This document shows positions 33,623 to 42,374 of a stretch of DNA of 60,009 nucleotides, piece after piece. The position numbers and the translations under genes were made by a program. Under the pieces are notes generated by a model. That model worked only from the letters and a program-made list of their open reading frames with translations, did not search any database and was not told the DNA's origin. How positions within the stretch are numbered: position 1 is the stretch's first letter; each line of letters starts with the position of its first letter. Source of the DNA: Chloroflexota bacterium (GTDB taxonomy: Bacteria; Chloroflexota; Dehalococcoidia; Lucifugimonadales; JACPCK01); contig JACPCK010000048.1 of the NCBI GenBank assembly GCA_016179845.1, forward strand, positions 1 to 60,009. The letters run 5' to 3'.

Positions 33623-34693
33623 ATGTTCCATACGCGGGTATGTGAGATTTTCGGCATCAAATATCCCATAGTACAGTCCCCGATGAACTACGCCATTACA
33701 CCGGCTCTGGTCGCCGGCGTTTCCAACGCGGGGGGCCTCGGCACGATTGCCAGCAATATGCAGATCGATATACCACCCAGCACCTCTAACGCAAATGCGG
33801 AGCACATGCGCTCCATGATAAGGGAGGTAAGGAAGCTTACCAATAAGCCCTTTGGCATAAACATACAGCACGGAAGAGTGATTAATCCCGAAGGCAAGGG
33901 ATTAGAAAGATTTAATCCGCAATCGCTGGCGGTGATGCGGGTGGCCATAGAGGAAAGAGTGCCGGTAGCATATATCTCCATGGCCCCTCCGGACAGTTTC
34001 GTGGTCGAGACGCTGCATGATGCGGGAATGAAGGTAATGCTCATTGGCACAACGGTGCGACACGGGAAAAGAGCGGAAGAAGCAGGGGTAGATGCATATC
34101 TATGTGCCGGTTATGATGCCGGAGGGCACAGCCCGGGCCACGGCGACACCACTCTGTTTACGGAGCTCCCCCAGGTGGTGGACGCGTTGAAGATCCCGGT
34201 GATGGCTGGCGGTTGTGTTGGGGATGCGCGTGGACTTATTGCCGCCTTCGCCCTCGGAGCTGAAGGCATAGCTATGGGGACCCGGTTCCTGGCCACCTAT
34301 GAATGCCGGTGGAGCCAAAAGACCAAACAGGCCCTGATAAACGCCCATGACGGGGCAACTGTAGCCTGGGGAAAAATACTGGGGACCGGACTGGGCCGGA
34401 CCTTAAAGAACAGGTTCACTGAGATGTACTTTGAGATGGAGATGAAGGGGGCCACCGCTGCAGAGCTGCAGGCCTTCATTGACGGCTATAAAGCCCCATC
34501 TGGAAGAGGCCTCGACCGCAAAGCTGGCGCCTACTTTGACGCAGACCTGGAGTGGGGTGAGGTGTACATGGGAATGGTATCGGGCCTGATCAAGGATATA
34601 AAGCACGCCGGTGACGTAGTCAAGGACATAATGGCAGAGGCAGAGAGGGTTGTGGCGAGGCTGGGCGCGGAACGGATGCCCGCTCGTTTATAG
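33623..34693 (+). CDS. nitronate monooxygenase (2-nitropropane dioxygenase family)
   Basis: 356 residues, FMN-dependent TIM barrel. N-terminal IKYPIVQSPMNYAITPALVA (flavin-binding start), SNAGGLGTIAS, the family catalytic His in CAGYDAGGHSPGHGD, and the phosphate-binding VMAGGCVGDARGLIAAFALG then GIAMGTRFLATYE. It oxidises alkyl nitronates; some relatives are enoyl reductases or have other substrates. ATG 33623 has AAAGGAGGG 10 bases upstream. It is the last plus-strand gene before a 179-base gap with no gene. Confidence 0.92.
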   Translation: MFHTRVCEIFGIKYPIVQSPMNYAITPALVAGVSNAGGLGTIASNMQIDIPPSTSNANAEHMRSMIREVRKLTNKPFGINIQHGRVINPEGKGLERFNPQSLAVMRVAIEERVPVAYISMAPPDSFVVETLHDAGMKVMLIGTTVRHGKRAEEAGVDAYLCAGYDAGGHSPGHGDTTLFTELPQVVDALKIPVMAGGCVGDARGLIAAFALGAEGIAMGTRFLATYECRWSQKTKQALINAHDGATVAWGKILGTGLGRTLKNRFTEMYFEMEMKGATAAELQAFIDGYKAPSGRGLDRKAGAYFDADLEWGEVYMGMVSGLIKDIKHAGDVVKDIMAEAERVVARLGAERMPARL

Positions 34694-34872
34694 GGAGCGC
34701 GGCAAGCCCCCTCCCGCCTTGGCGATTAGCCACTAGCCTTCGGAAGCGGTCCATGCAAGGCGGTAGCGCACTGTAGAGCTATGTGACCGGCCTTCACCTG
34801 AAATCACCAATAAGGGCGGCCAACTGCGATGCATCGCCTTTCATCTTGCCCGTGAAGATTCGCCGCATGGCG

Positions 34873-35418
34873 TCACATGCCTGCCTCGCGACGTATTATT
34901 TTCGTCACCTCACGCATGAACGCCGGCAAATCCATGGGCCACCGTGAGGTTACTAGATTCCGGTCGACCACAACTTCCCTGTCTTCCCAGATTCCCCCAG
35001 CTTTCCTGATCTCTTCAGGAACACCATCGTGCCAGTACGAGGTTAGATGTCTTCCCTTTACCAAGCCAGCGGACACCAAGGTATACGGGCCGTGGCAGAT
35101 GGAGGCGACCAGCTTGTTTTTCGCGAAGAAGGATTTCGCTATATCTTGGGCTTTCTTGATTTTGCGGACCGTGGTTGGTGCTCCATCTGGCGCACCGCCG
35201 GGAATGAATAGGAGGTCGTACTCGTCCGCGTCGACCTCGCTGATCGTCTTGTCAGGCATCAGTGAATAGCCGTTCTCGCCGGAGATCTCTTCCCTTTTCG
35301 GTGCAGCAATGTCCACCTGCCAACCTTCCTCCTGCAAGCGGAAGACCGGGAAGAAGACTTCCATATCCTCGAACTTGTCAGCCGTTAGGACGATGGCTTT
35401 CCTGGCAGTCTTGTTCAT
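34873..35418 (-). CDS. DJ-1/PfpI family protein
   Basis: 181 residues. Nucleophile elbow VASICHGPYTLVSAGLVKGR with the conserved Cys-His, the upstream FIPGGAPDG and Glu in KFEDMEVFFP, and the family C-terminal RNLVTSRWPMDLPAFMREV. Candidate roles are deglycase, chaperone or protease; the sequence cannot choose. Single-gene transcript. The 283 bases upstream contain no further gene. Confidence 0.9.
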   Translation of the reverse strand: MNKTARKAIVLTADKFEDMEVFFPVFRLQEEGWQVDIAAPKREEISGENGYSLMPDKTISEVDADEYDLLFIPGGAPDGAPTTVRKIKKAQDIAKSFFAKNKLVASICHGPYTLVSAGLVKGRHLTSYWHDGVPEEIRKAGGIWEDREVVVDRNLVTSRWPMDLPAFMREVTKIIRREAGM

Positions 35419-35701
35419 GGACTAACTCCTGTAAACCGGATTTCTCAATGTGAAAGCGTGATACAATACAGTGGGAGTTCTAGTACTATAGCGCATCGGG
35501 CTCATCCTAAACAATCCTCTCTCCTGGCTGTCAACGCCAGCGTAGTCTAGGATAGTCTGCTCTGAATGTCCTTGCTGCATGGCGCGGCTGTCCCGTTCAA
35601 TAGTCGGTCAGAGCCCTTTAATGGTTCCAATAGGTGCAAAGCTGGGCGGAGTGGCTTCGCGAAGCTGATTGGTATGCCCAGCTTGTTGAACCTTGAGCAA
35701 G

Positions 35702-36967
35702 CTAGGACTGGAGCTCTTTCCACAGGGCCTCCCAGTCGAAGGAGGCGGAGGGGTCCCTGGCCTCCCAGAGAGGGATATGCTGGGGTGTCCTCAGGGGCAC
35801 GGCAAAGCGGCCCTGGGAGGCCAGCTCCTTGAGCTCGTGCTGCCTGGCGTTAGCGGGCGTGAAGCCCCAGAGGGGCTCATCGGGAACGCCTTTGCCCTGG
35901 GCCAGGACGCGGAAGTTGCCCAGGCCGTCGGCCTTGGCGAGCTCCAGCAGGGCGATGCGGTTGGCCTCTAGCTCCCGGCGGGCGAGGCCCATCCTGTCCA
36001 GGGCCTCCAGGAAGGCCTCCAGGCCCAGGTTCAGGAGGAACTCCCGCTGGGTGGTGAAGCCCAGGGTCCCGAGGCCGCGGGCCTCGCCAGCCCTCATGAG
36101 GGAGGTGAAGTCCACGTGGGCCGTCATGTCCTGGCGGCCCACGCGCTGGTAAGGGTTGGCCGAGAGGGTGTGCTTGAAGTAGCAGCGGAGGGTGCCGCGC
36201 GACCGGGCGGCGTTGTACAGCTCCTCGGCCGGGTAGCCGTAGTCTATGGTGAGGACGTAGCCCCTGGCTAGGGTCTGGGCCACCTCGGCCATCCAGTCCT
36301 CCAGGGCCAGGTTCACCTCGGTGCGGTAGCCTTCGGGAAGGGCGACGCCGAGGGAGCGGAAGCGCTCGTCCAGGCGAGGAGTAGAGGGCTCCGCCAGTGT
36401 CTCCTGAAGCTGCCCATCCTTAACGGTGACATAGACCTCCAGGAGGCGGCCTCTCTGGACTACGACGCGGTGGACCGGCAGGGAGTCCAGGAGCTCGTTG
36501 GAGAGGAAGCAGCCGACCATGCTCCAGAAGGGGATTCCGACGGCCGTAACCCGCGCCACATCGTTGTCAACGGGCGGATGCGGTGGCAGGCGGTCCAGGG
36601 CGACGAGGCGCAGGGCCTGGTGGAAACGGGGCAGGGAGCTGCGAGCGTAGGCAAGGAGGTCGTGGCACAACTGGCCTTTGCCGGCGCCTATCTCCACCAG
36701 GAGGAAAGGGGCAGGGCAGCCCAGGAGGGTCCACATCTGCTCGAGCTGGATGGCCAGTAGGGCGGCAAAGGCCGGGTGGAGAGTGGGGCTCGTGAAATAG
36801 TCGCCCCTGGAGCCGATTGCTTCGGGGGAGGAGTAGTATCCGCCGTGGGGCGAGAAGAGGGCCAGCTCCATAAAGCGGGCGAAGGTGAGGGGGCCATCTT
36901 TGTCGATCAGGCTTCGAACCGCTTCTTCTGCGGGGGACAGGCTGGAGGGCTTGGGAAGCAGGCTCAT
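35702..36967 (-). CDS. class I SAM-dependent methyltransferase of the MidA/NDUFAF7 family
   Basis: 421 residues. N-terminal DGPLTFARFMELALFSPHGG and YYSSPEAIGSRGDYFTSP, the SAM site LVEIGAGKGQLCHDLL, NELLDSLPVHRV, and LTIDYGYPAEELY. In eukaryotes NDUFAF7 methylates an Arg of a complex I subunit; bacterial members probably also act on a protein Arg, but the target is unknown here. The upstream gene is a small zinc-binding protein gene on the same strand, 32 bases away, sharing the promoter at 37254-37282. Confidence 0.9.
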   Translation of the reverse strand: MSLLPKPSSLSPAEEAVRSLIDKDGPLTFARFMELALFSPHGGYYSSPEAIGSRGDYFTSPTLHPAFAALLAIQLEQMWTLLGCPAPFLLVEIGAGKGQLCHDLLAYARSSLPRFHQALRLVALDRLPPHPPVDNDVARVTAVGIPFWSMVGCFLSNELLDSLPVHRVVVQRGRLLEVYVTVKDGQLQETLAEPSTPRLDERFRSLGVALPEGYRTEVNLALEDWMAEVAQTLARGYVLTIDYGYPAEELYNAARSRGTLRCYFKHTLSANPYQRVGRQDMTAHVDFTSLMRAGEARGLGTLGFTTQREFLLNLGLEAFLEALDRMGLARRELEANRIALLELAKADGLGNFRVLAQGKGVPDEPLWGFTPANARQHELKELASQGRFAVPLRTPQHIPLWEARDPSASFDWEALWKELQS

Positions 36968-36999
36968 GAAGGATGCCGGGCTGGCGACAGGAGTTGGAG

Positions 37000-37203
37000 C
37001 TAGATGGCCTTCTCGGCCTCGGATATGCTCTTGAGGAGCCTAAGCCTGTCCAGGAACCTTTCTGCGTGCTCCCTATCCCATCCCATGTCGGGCAAGGAGT
37101 TGCGAAAGGTATTCTCGAGGCCGCAGAGCTTGCAGACCCCTTGGCTAAGTGGACCGTTGGGAGTATCGATGACCCAGTGGTGTTTGCAAAGGAACGCCTG
37201 CAT
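37000..37203 (-). CDS. small zinc-binding protein with HHWVI...CKLCG motif
   Basis: 67 residues: CKHHWVIDTPNGPLSQGV, then CKLCGLENTF. The HHWVIxxPNGPxSxGxCxxCG pattern is a conserved small protein in Actinobacteria and Chloroflexota, with a probable zinc site made of Cys/His pairs. No function known. First gene of a two-gene unit with the MidA-type methyltransferase. Confidence 0.75.
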   Translation of the reverse strand: MQAFLCKHHWVIDTPNGPLSQGVCKLCGLENTFRNSLPDMGWDREHAERFLDRLRLLKSISEAEKAI

Positions 37204-37253
37204 AGCCTTTTCGATGGCAACCCCTCCGCAATAGTGAAACAGAAACTAGGACT

Positions 37254-37282
37254 AGTATACCTTGGGCTGCGAGAGATGTCAA
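37254..37282 (-). promoter_or_regulatory. sigma70 promoter of the zinc-protein/methyltransferase unit
   Basis: On the minus strand TTGACA (37282-37277), 17 bases, then TATACT (37259-37254). The ATG at 37203 is about 50 bases after the -10. Both hexamers are close to consensus. Confidence 0.7.
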
Positions 37283-37352
37283 CGAATCGGATGCCCTGGC
37301 CTGGCTGGTGGGATAGAATTGGTGGCACCTGGCGCTGAAGGGTGGACTATAT

Positions 37353-38348
37353 ATGGACTATAGGGTATTTGTCACCCGACGAATTGCAGAGGAGGCCCTG
37401 GAGCTTCTGGACAGGGAGGTTTCACTGGAGGTATGGCCGGAGGAGCCGCCGCCCCCTTACTCAGTCCTTGTGGAGGGCACACAGGGGTGTGACGGCGTAC
37501 TGTCTATGGTCACGGACCGGATCGACGCTGGGCTGCTGGATGGCTCTCCCTCTCTCAGGGTTGTCAGCAACATGGCAACGGGCCACGACAACATCGACGT
37601 GGCGGCGGCGACCCGTCGCGGCGTGCTGGTGGGCACGACGCCCGGCGTCCTGGCCAAGACGTGTGCGGACCTGGCCTTTGCGCTGTTGCTGGCGACGGCC
37701 CGACGCGTCGCTGAGGCGGACCGGTTTGTCCGGGGTGGAGAGTGGCGCACCTGGCACCCGGGCGCCTTTCTGGGACAGGACGTGTACGGGGCCACGCTGG
37801 GCATCGTGGGACTGGGAGACATCGGGCTGGAGGTGGCCAGGAGGGCCGGTGGATTCGACATGAGGGTCCTGTACTACTCCAGGCACCGCCGTGTGGAGGA
37901 GGAGGGAAGCTACCGGCTGGAGTACGCGCCAGACCTGAGGGCGCTGCTGAGGGAGGCGGACTTCGTGACCCTCCACGTGCCGCTTACGCCGGAGACGCGA
38001 CAATTGATGGGGGCGCAAGAGCTGGCACTGATGAAGCGGAACGCCGTTCTCATCAACACCTCTCGGGGCCAGGTGGTGGACCAGAAGGCCCTTTGTGCTG
38101 CACTCAAGGATGGCCTCATCGCCGGAGCCGGCCTGGACGTGACGGAGGAGGAGCCCATCCCTCCCAATGACCCGCTGCTGGGCCTGCCCAACGTGGTAGT
38201 CACGCCTCATATCGGGAGCGCTAGCGTGGCTACCCGCCGTAGGATGGCCCTCATGGCGGCAGAGAACCTGCTGGCAGGCCTCAAGGGAGAAAGGATGCCC
38301 CATTGCATCAACCCCGAAGCCAGGGAGGGGCAGGCCTGGGGGAGATAG
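37353..38348 (+). CDS. D-2-hydroxyacid dehydrogenase (glyoxylate/hydroxypyruvate reductase-like)
   Basis: 331 residues. NAD site GIVGLGDIGLEVARR, catalytic Arg in NTSRGQVVD, Glu in DVTEEEP and His in VTPHIGSAS. N-terminal substrate domain LRVVSNMATGHDNIDVAAAT. It interconverts D-glycerate or glycolate with hydroxypyruvate or glyoxylate, using NAD(P)H. Substrate preference is inferred from overall similarity. ATG 37353 follows AAGGGTGG by about 8 bases. It is flanked by convergent thiD and divergently transcribed from the zinc-protein unit. Confidence 0.92.
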   Translation: MDYRVFVTRRIAEEALELLDREVSLEVWPEEPPPPYSVLVEGTQGCDGVLSMVTDRIDAGLLDGSPSLRVVSNMATGHDNIDVAAATRRGVLVGTTPGVLAKTCADLAFALLLATARRVAEADRFVRGGEWRTWHPGAFLGQDVYGATLGIVGLGDIGLEVARRAGGFDMRVLYYSRHRRVEEEGSYRLEYAPDLRALLREADFVTLHVPLTPETRQLMGAQELALMKRNAVLINTSRGQVVDQKALCAALKDGLIAGAGLDVTEEEPIPPNDPLLGLPNVVVTPHIGSASVATRRRMALMAAENLLAGLKGERMPHCINPEAREGQAWGR

Positions 38349-38372
38349 CGGTCAGGAGGCGATGGCGGCCTT

Positions 38373-39188
38373 CTAGGGCTGGCTCCCTCGTCTGGGCCAC
38401 CACCGGTAAAAGTGGTGAACGGGGCCGTGGCCCTGCCCCAGAGGAAAGGCCAGCCTCAGGGCTTCGGTGACGTACTCCTTGGCCTGGGCTAGGGCCTGGT
38501 CTAGCGGCAGGCCCTTGGCCAGGCCAGCGGCAATGGCGGAGGCGAAGGTGCAACCGGTGCCGTGGGTGCTTGTTGTATTCACACGGGGCGCCGAGAGCTC
38601 GTGGAACTGGTGGCCGTCGTAGAACAGGTCCGTTGCGTCGCCAGGAAGGTGTCCTCCCTTGAGCACGACCGAGCGGGGCCCCAAGGCCAGGATGGCCCGG
38701 GCCGCTTCCCTGGCATCCTTGGGGCTCTGGATGGGCCGTCCAGTGAGGACCTGGGCCTCCGGGACGTTGGGGGTGACCACCGTGGCCAGGGGGAGAAGCA
38801 TTATTTTGAGGGCCTGTACCGCCTCTTCCTTGAGGAGGCGGTCACCGCTCTTGGCCACCATCACCGGGTCTACGACCAGGTTGGGCAGACGATGCTCCCT
38901 GATCTTCTGGGCGACTATCTGTATGATGAGGGAGCTGGACAGCATCCCGGTCTTGACGGCATCGGCGCCGATGTCGGTAACTACTGCATCGATCTGGGCG
39001 GCTACGATCTCTGGGGGCAGCTCATGAATGGCCGTTACACTTAGGGTGTTCTGGGCCGTAACGGCGGTGATCACGGAGGCGCCGTAGACACCCAGGGCGG
39101 AGAAGGTCTTCAGGTCTGCCTGGATCCCTGCGCCGCCACCTGAGTCGGAGCCTGCAATGGTCAGGGCCACCGGGTACAGCCACTTCAT
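38373..39188 (-). CDS. thiD: hydroxymethylpyrimidine/phosphomethylpyrimidine kinase ThiD
   Basis: 271 residues, ribokinase fold. N-terminal [35 protein letters not shown], and the ATP/anion-hole motif [16 protein letters not shown]. It phosphorylates HMP and HMP-P for thiamine synthesis. No other thi gene is adjacent, and the upstream region shows no TPP-riboswitch consensus. Divergent from the coiled-coil gene at 39342. Confidence 0.95.
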   Translation of the reverse strand: MKWLYPVALTIAGSDSGGGAGIQADLKTFSALGVYGASVITAVTAQNTLSVTAIHELPPEIVAAQIDAVVTDIGADAVKTGMLSSSLIIQIVAQKIREHRLPNLVVDPVMVAKSGDRLLKEEAVQALKIMLLPLATVVTPNVPEAQVLTGRPIQSPKDAREAARAILALGPRSVVLKGGHLPGDATDLFYDGHQFHELSAPRVNTTSTHGTGCTFASAIAAGLAKGLPLDQALAQAKEYVTEALRLAFPLGQGHGPVHHFYRWWPRRGSQP

Positions 39189-39341
39189 GTCAATCCGCTA
39201 GCAGGCAGAAGCATAAGGCAAAGGGCCTGGGGCGTCAATGAAACAGGCTGGCGGGGCTATTGGGGCCTTGTGGTTTGTGGTAATATTGGTGCCTGGCCGA
39301 TTTTGGGGAACTGGCTTAGAGTCACAGTACAGGAGACTTCA

Positions 39342-39713
39342 GTGGAGAGAGCTACTACGGGCCTTCGTGAGGGAGCGGAGGTGGGGTGGCAAGCGTTGCT
39401 GGCCAAGTACGGCGAGGCTATGATGCGCATGGGCCAACTGGAGCAGGAGATCGGACACCTGAAGGGGCTCCTGGAGAAAAAGGGGGGGAGAGGGAGTGAG
39501 GCTGGCGAGGGTGTGGAGGAGCTAAAACAAGAGCGAGATGCGGCGCTGAAGAGCATGAACGAGCAGACCCAGTCCCTGCGGGTGCAGGTGGCGACCCTGC
39601 AGGCCCAGTTGGAGATGACCGAGGAGAAGCTGAAGCTGGCAGCCGAGGGCAACTACACGCGGATGCGAAAGCGCCATCATCGGCGGCGCTGGTGGCAGCT
39701 CTGGAGACTATAG
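39342..39713 (+). CDS. coiled-coil protein of unknown function
   Basis: 123 residues from GTG 39342, which has AGGAG 6 bases upstream; an earlier in-frame start at 39270 lacks a site. Residues about 20-110 are a long heptad-like coiled coil (GQLEQEIGHLKGLLEKK, LKQERDAALKSMNEQTQSLR, LEMTEEKLKLAAEG). The last 15 residues are basic and aromatic (RMRKRHHRRRWWQLWRL), perhaps membrane or nucleic-acid contacting. I do not recognise a family. It precedes the speD-speE pair by about 97 bases. Confidence 0.6.
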   Translation: MERATTGLREGAEVGWQALLAKYGEAMMRMGQLEQEIGHLKGLLEKKGGRGSEAGEGVEELKQERDAALKSMNEQTQSLRVQVATLQAQLEMTEEKLKLAAEGNYTRMRKRHHRRRWWQLWRL

Positions 39714-39810
39714 ACGATCGACCAAGGCTGTTGGGGGGCCTTCCCACGGCAGCCCCGCGGGGGTGAATGGCCAATAACTCTTGACAAACTCTAACAGGGG
39801 GGACGGGTGA

Positions 39811-40185
39811 TTGAATGCATTAGGTACTCACCTTCTGCTGGAGCTAAAAGGTTGCAACCGGCAACTCCTTGACGATCTCCCATACATTCAGGAGTCCCTG
39901 TTAAGGGCAGCTGAAGTGGCAGGGGTGAGGGTGCTAGGTCATACATTCCATAAGTTCTCACCCCACGGCGTGACCGGCATAGTGGCCATCGCTGAGTCCC
40001 ACATCTCAATCCACACCTGGCCTGAGTTTGAATACGCCTCCGTGGACATCTTCACCTGCGGCGATCATCTTCACCCTATGGAGGCGGCACAGTCCATTAT
40101 CCAGAGGCTGGAGTCGCGGGAGCCGTCGATCATGGAGATCAGGCGGGGGTTTGTCTCTTTGCCATTGGGCGTGTCCAGGGGATAG
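39811..40185 (+). CDS. speD: S-adenosylmethionine decarboxylase proenzyme
   Basis: 124 residues, the usual size of the bacterial class. The pyruvoyl-forming cleavage site is in AESHISIHTWPE, where the Ser after the Glu becomes pyruvoyl, and the acid-base FTCGDH motif follows. It makes decarboxylated SAM, the aminopropyl donor. Start TTG 39811 preceded by GGGGGGACGGG. speE starts 6 bases later, so the two form one unit. Confidence 0.95.
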   Translation: MNALGTHLLLELKGCNRQLLDDLPYIQESLLRAAEVAGVRVLGHTFHKFSPHGVTGIVAIAESHISIHTWPEFEYASVDIFTCGDHLHPMEAAQSIIQRLESREPSIMEIRRGFVSLPLGVSRG

Positions 40186-40191
40186 GGGAAG

Positions 40192-41106
40192 GTGAGAGGC
40201 GCCGCCAAGTGGTTCTTCGAGTTCTTTTCGCCTGACCACTTCCAGGGCACCAGCATCACCTCGGTGCTGCACACGGGCCAGACCAAGTACCAAAGCGTGG
40301 AGGTCCTGACGACGGGCGCCTTCGGCCGGTGCCTGGTTCTCGATGGCAAGATCCAGTCAGCCGAGCTGGACGAGTTTATCTACCACGAAGCCCTGGTCCA
40401 CCCCTCCATGCTGGCTCACGCGCGCCCGCGGAGGGTATTTATTGCCGGCGGCGGCGAGGGAGCCACGGCGCGGGAGGTGCTGAAGCACAAGACCGTCGAG
40501 CAGGTGGTGATGGCCGACATTGACGGCGAGGTGGTGGAGCTCTGCCGCCGGTACCTGCAGGACCGGCATGGCGGCGCCTTTGAGGACAGGCGGCTGGAGC
40601 TTCACATCGAAGATGCGAGAGCCGTGCTGGAACGGGTTTCGGGCGCCTTTGACGTCATAGTGCTGGACCTCCCCGATCCCATAGAGGCTGGCCCAGCCTC
40701 TCTCCTCTACACGGAGGGCTTCTATGCTCTGGTGCGGGAGAAGCTGGGAGCGGGAGGGGTAATGGTGACCCAGTCAGGGCCGTGCAACATCACCAACCTC
40801 AGGGAGGTCTTCAGCCCCATTCACAACACCCTGAAGAGGGTATTTCCCCTTGTGGCGCCCTACCACGCGGTGGTGCCAGCCTTTGGCGGAAGCTGGGGGT
40901 TCAACCTGGCCAGCCTGGGCCGGGACCCACGGGCCTTCTCCAAGGCTACGGTGGACAGGGCGCTGGCATCGCGTGGGGGTATTGCTACGCGCTTCTACGA
41001 TGGCGAGTCCCACGCCGGCATGTTCTCGCTGCCCAGGTACCTGCGGGATGGCCTGGCCCAAGAGACCAGGGTCATTACTGAGGATTCCCCTATCTTCCTG
41101 TACTGA
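40192..41106 (+). CDS. speE: polyamine aminopropyltransferase (spermidine synthase)
   Basis: 304 residues. N-terminal beta domain, then YQSVEVLTTGAFGRCLVLDG, AELDEFIYHEALVHPSM, the dcSAM site IAGGGEGATAREV, catalytic LDLPDP and YTEGFY. It transfers aminopropyl from decarboxylated SAM to putrescine or a longer polyamine; the exact product (spermidine, thermospermine) is not determined. GTG 40192. Last gene of the speD-speE unit. Confidence 0.93.
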   Translation: MRGAAKWFFEFFSPDHFQGTSITSVLHTGQTKYQSVEVLTTGAFGRCLVLDGKIQSAELDEFIYHEALVHPSMLAHARPRRVFIAGGGEGATAREVLKHKTVEQVVMADIDGEVVELCRRYLQDRHGGAFEDRRLELHIEDARAVLERVSGAFDVIVLDLPDPIEAGPASLLYTEGFYALVREKLGAGGVMVTQSGPCNITNLREVFSPIHNTLKRVFPLVAPYHAVVPAFGGSWGFNLASLGRDPRAFSKATVDRALASRGGIATRFYDGESHAGMFSLPRYLRDGLAQETRVITEDSPIFLY

Positions 41107-41155
41107 GGGCCAGGCCGGGAAGAGACGGAGCTATCGTTCTCCTGAGGCGTTGAAG

Positions 41156-41701
41156 TCAGAGGTTCTCGTTCAGGTAGCGCCCCGCGTAGGCCCTGTCAGT
41201 GGCCTTCTCCAGGCGGAAGAAGACCAGTTGGAGGACGCGAGCCCCGTGGCCCAGGCGAAAGCCCTTGGGATTGTATACCACCAGGAGGGCTTGGGAGCGG
41301 CCGCGGTATCCGGCGTCCCATACAGCGTTATGGATGGTGACGCCGCAGCGGAGCAGGGATGAGCGGGGCTTGCCCAGGGCCATGACGTCCCGTGGGAGGT
41401 TGAGGACCTCGTTGAGGGTGATGAGGTAGGGGCCAGGGGCCAGGTTCAAGTAGCCGTCAGGGGGGAAGTGGAGGGGCCGCGGTGTAGCGAGGATGCGCTG
41501 GTCGTTGGAGGGGCCTATCTGTCCGGGGTCCTGGAGGGTGTCCACCTCGGCGAGGGTCAGGTCGAAGCCGTTGGGCTGGAGCTGCTCATCCAGGTTGGAA
41601 TAGTTCTCTACCAGATGCTGCTTGCCACGAATTAGCTGGCGGATAGAGGTGCTGTCCAGGCAGCCGCTAGGGCCTTTACTGGCAACAGAGCTATAGTCCA
41701 A
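41156..41701 (-). CDS. dCTP deaminase / dUTPase family nucleotidohydrolase
   Basis: 181 residues. Family motifs LQPNGFDLTLAEVDTL, KPRSSLLRCGVTIHN, AVWDAGYRGRSQALLVV. They belong to the trimeric dCTP deaminase/dUTPase fold (COG0717). The distinction between dCTP deaminase and dUTPase depends on residues I cannot decide by eye. It provides dUMP or removes dUTP. TTG 41701 is the first possible start; the true one may be downstream near LDSTSIRQLI. A short open frame after pth ends within its first codons. Confidence 0.85.
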   Translation of the reverse strand: MDYSSVASKGPSGCLDSTSIRQLIRGKQHLVENYSNLDEQLQPNGFDLTLAEVDTLQDPGQIGPSNDQRILATPRPLHFPPDGYLNLAPGPYLITLNEVLNLPRDVMALGKPRSSLLRCGVTIHNAVWDAGYRGRSQALLVVYNPKGFRLGHGARVLQLVFFRLEKATDRAYAGRYLNENL

Positions 41702-41781
41702 ATACTACCTCACCCCGCTCTTTCAGACTTTGGAGGATATTCTGAGCTTCTGCCTCGGTCAAATCAAGGGCAGGCTGGTGC

Positions 41782-41814
41782 AAAAGGAGAAGGTTTTTCT
41801 GAATCGGCTCTAGT
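41782..41814. repeat. short interspersed repeat overlapping a stop codon (copy 2)
   Basis: Matches 1796-1829 with few differences, from AAAAGG through GAATCGGCTCTAGT. The CTA at 41810-41812 is the pth stop codon read on the minus strand. Confidence 0.55.
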
Positions 41815-42370
41815 TGTACAGGTTCATGGCCTGACCCAGGCCCTTCTCCTGGATGGTAACGATAGCCTCGTAGACCTTATCCAGCACCTGGACCAGGAGA
41901 TCTTCCTCCGGGGGCGTGAAGCCGCCCAGGACGTAGGTGACCTCGTCGACGCCAGGGGGAGGGCGACCGATGCCGATGCGGAGACGCGGAAGCTCCTCGG
42001 TACCCAGGGCCTCGATAACGGAGGACAGGCCACGATGGCCCCCTGGGCTGCCGCGTGGGCGAACTCGAATCTTGCCGAGGGGGAGGTCCATGTCGTCGTA
42101 GATGACCAGCACCTCTCGGGGCGAAGGGATGTGGAGGCGCCGGACAAGGGACGTGAGGGCCCTGCCAGACTCGTTCATGTAGGTCCGAGGTACGGCCAGG
42201 AAGAGGTGGGTCTCTCCAACCGTTGCCTCTGCGACGGAGGCGAGGGCTCCCAGCCTCTTCAGGGGTGCGGCCAGGCGCTTCGACATGTGCTGAACGGCCC
42301 TGGCGCCTACGTTGTGGCGGGAGGGGGCGTAGCCTTTCCCCGGGTTGCCCAGGCCAACGATGAGTTTCAA
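41810..42370 (-). CDS. pth: peptidyl-tRNA hydrolase
   Basis: 186 residues. MKLIVGLGNPGKGYAPSRHN with catalytic His in RHNVG, PRTYMNESGRALTSL, VIYDDMDLPLGKIRVRPRGS, GGHRGLSSVIEALGTEELPR. It cleaves peptidyl-tRNA released prematurely from ribosomes. 4 bases follow the upstream gene of unknown function, so both are probably translated from one mRNA with ligA at its head. Confidence 0.95.
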   Translation of the reverse strand: MKLIVGLGNPGKGYAPSRHNVGARAVQHMSKRLAAPLKRLGALASVAEATVGETHLFLAVPRTYMNESGRALTSLVRRLHIPSPREVLVIYDDMDLPLGKIRVRPRGSPGGHRGLSSVIEALGTEELPRLRIGIGRPPPGVDEVTYVLGGFTPPEEDLLVQVLDKVYEAIVTIQEKGLGQAMNLYN

Positions 42371-42374
42371 TGTG

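Noticed and set aside
34794-34868. 24-residue minus-strand peptide MRRIFTGKMKGDASQLAALI...
   Set aside because: It looks protein-like and may be the tail of a lost gene, but it is too short and has no upstream context or ribosome site.
39189-39341. TPP riboswitch upstream of thiD
   Set aside because: None of the conserved CUGAGA or ACCUGAUC..GGxUAAUGCC blocks is present.
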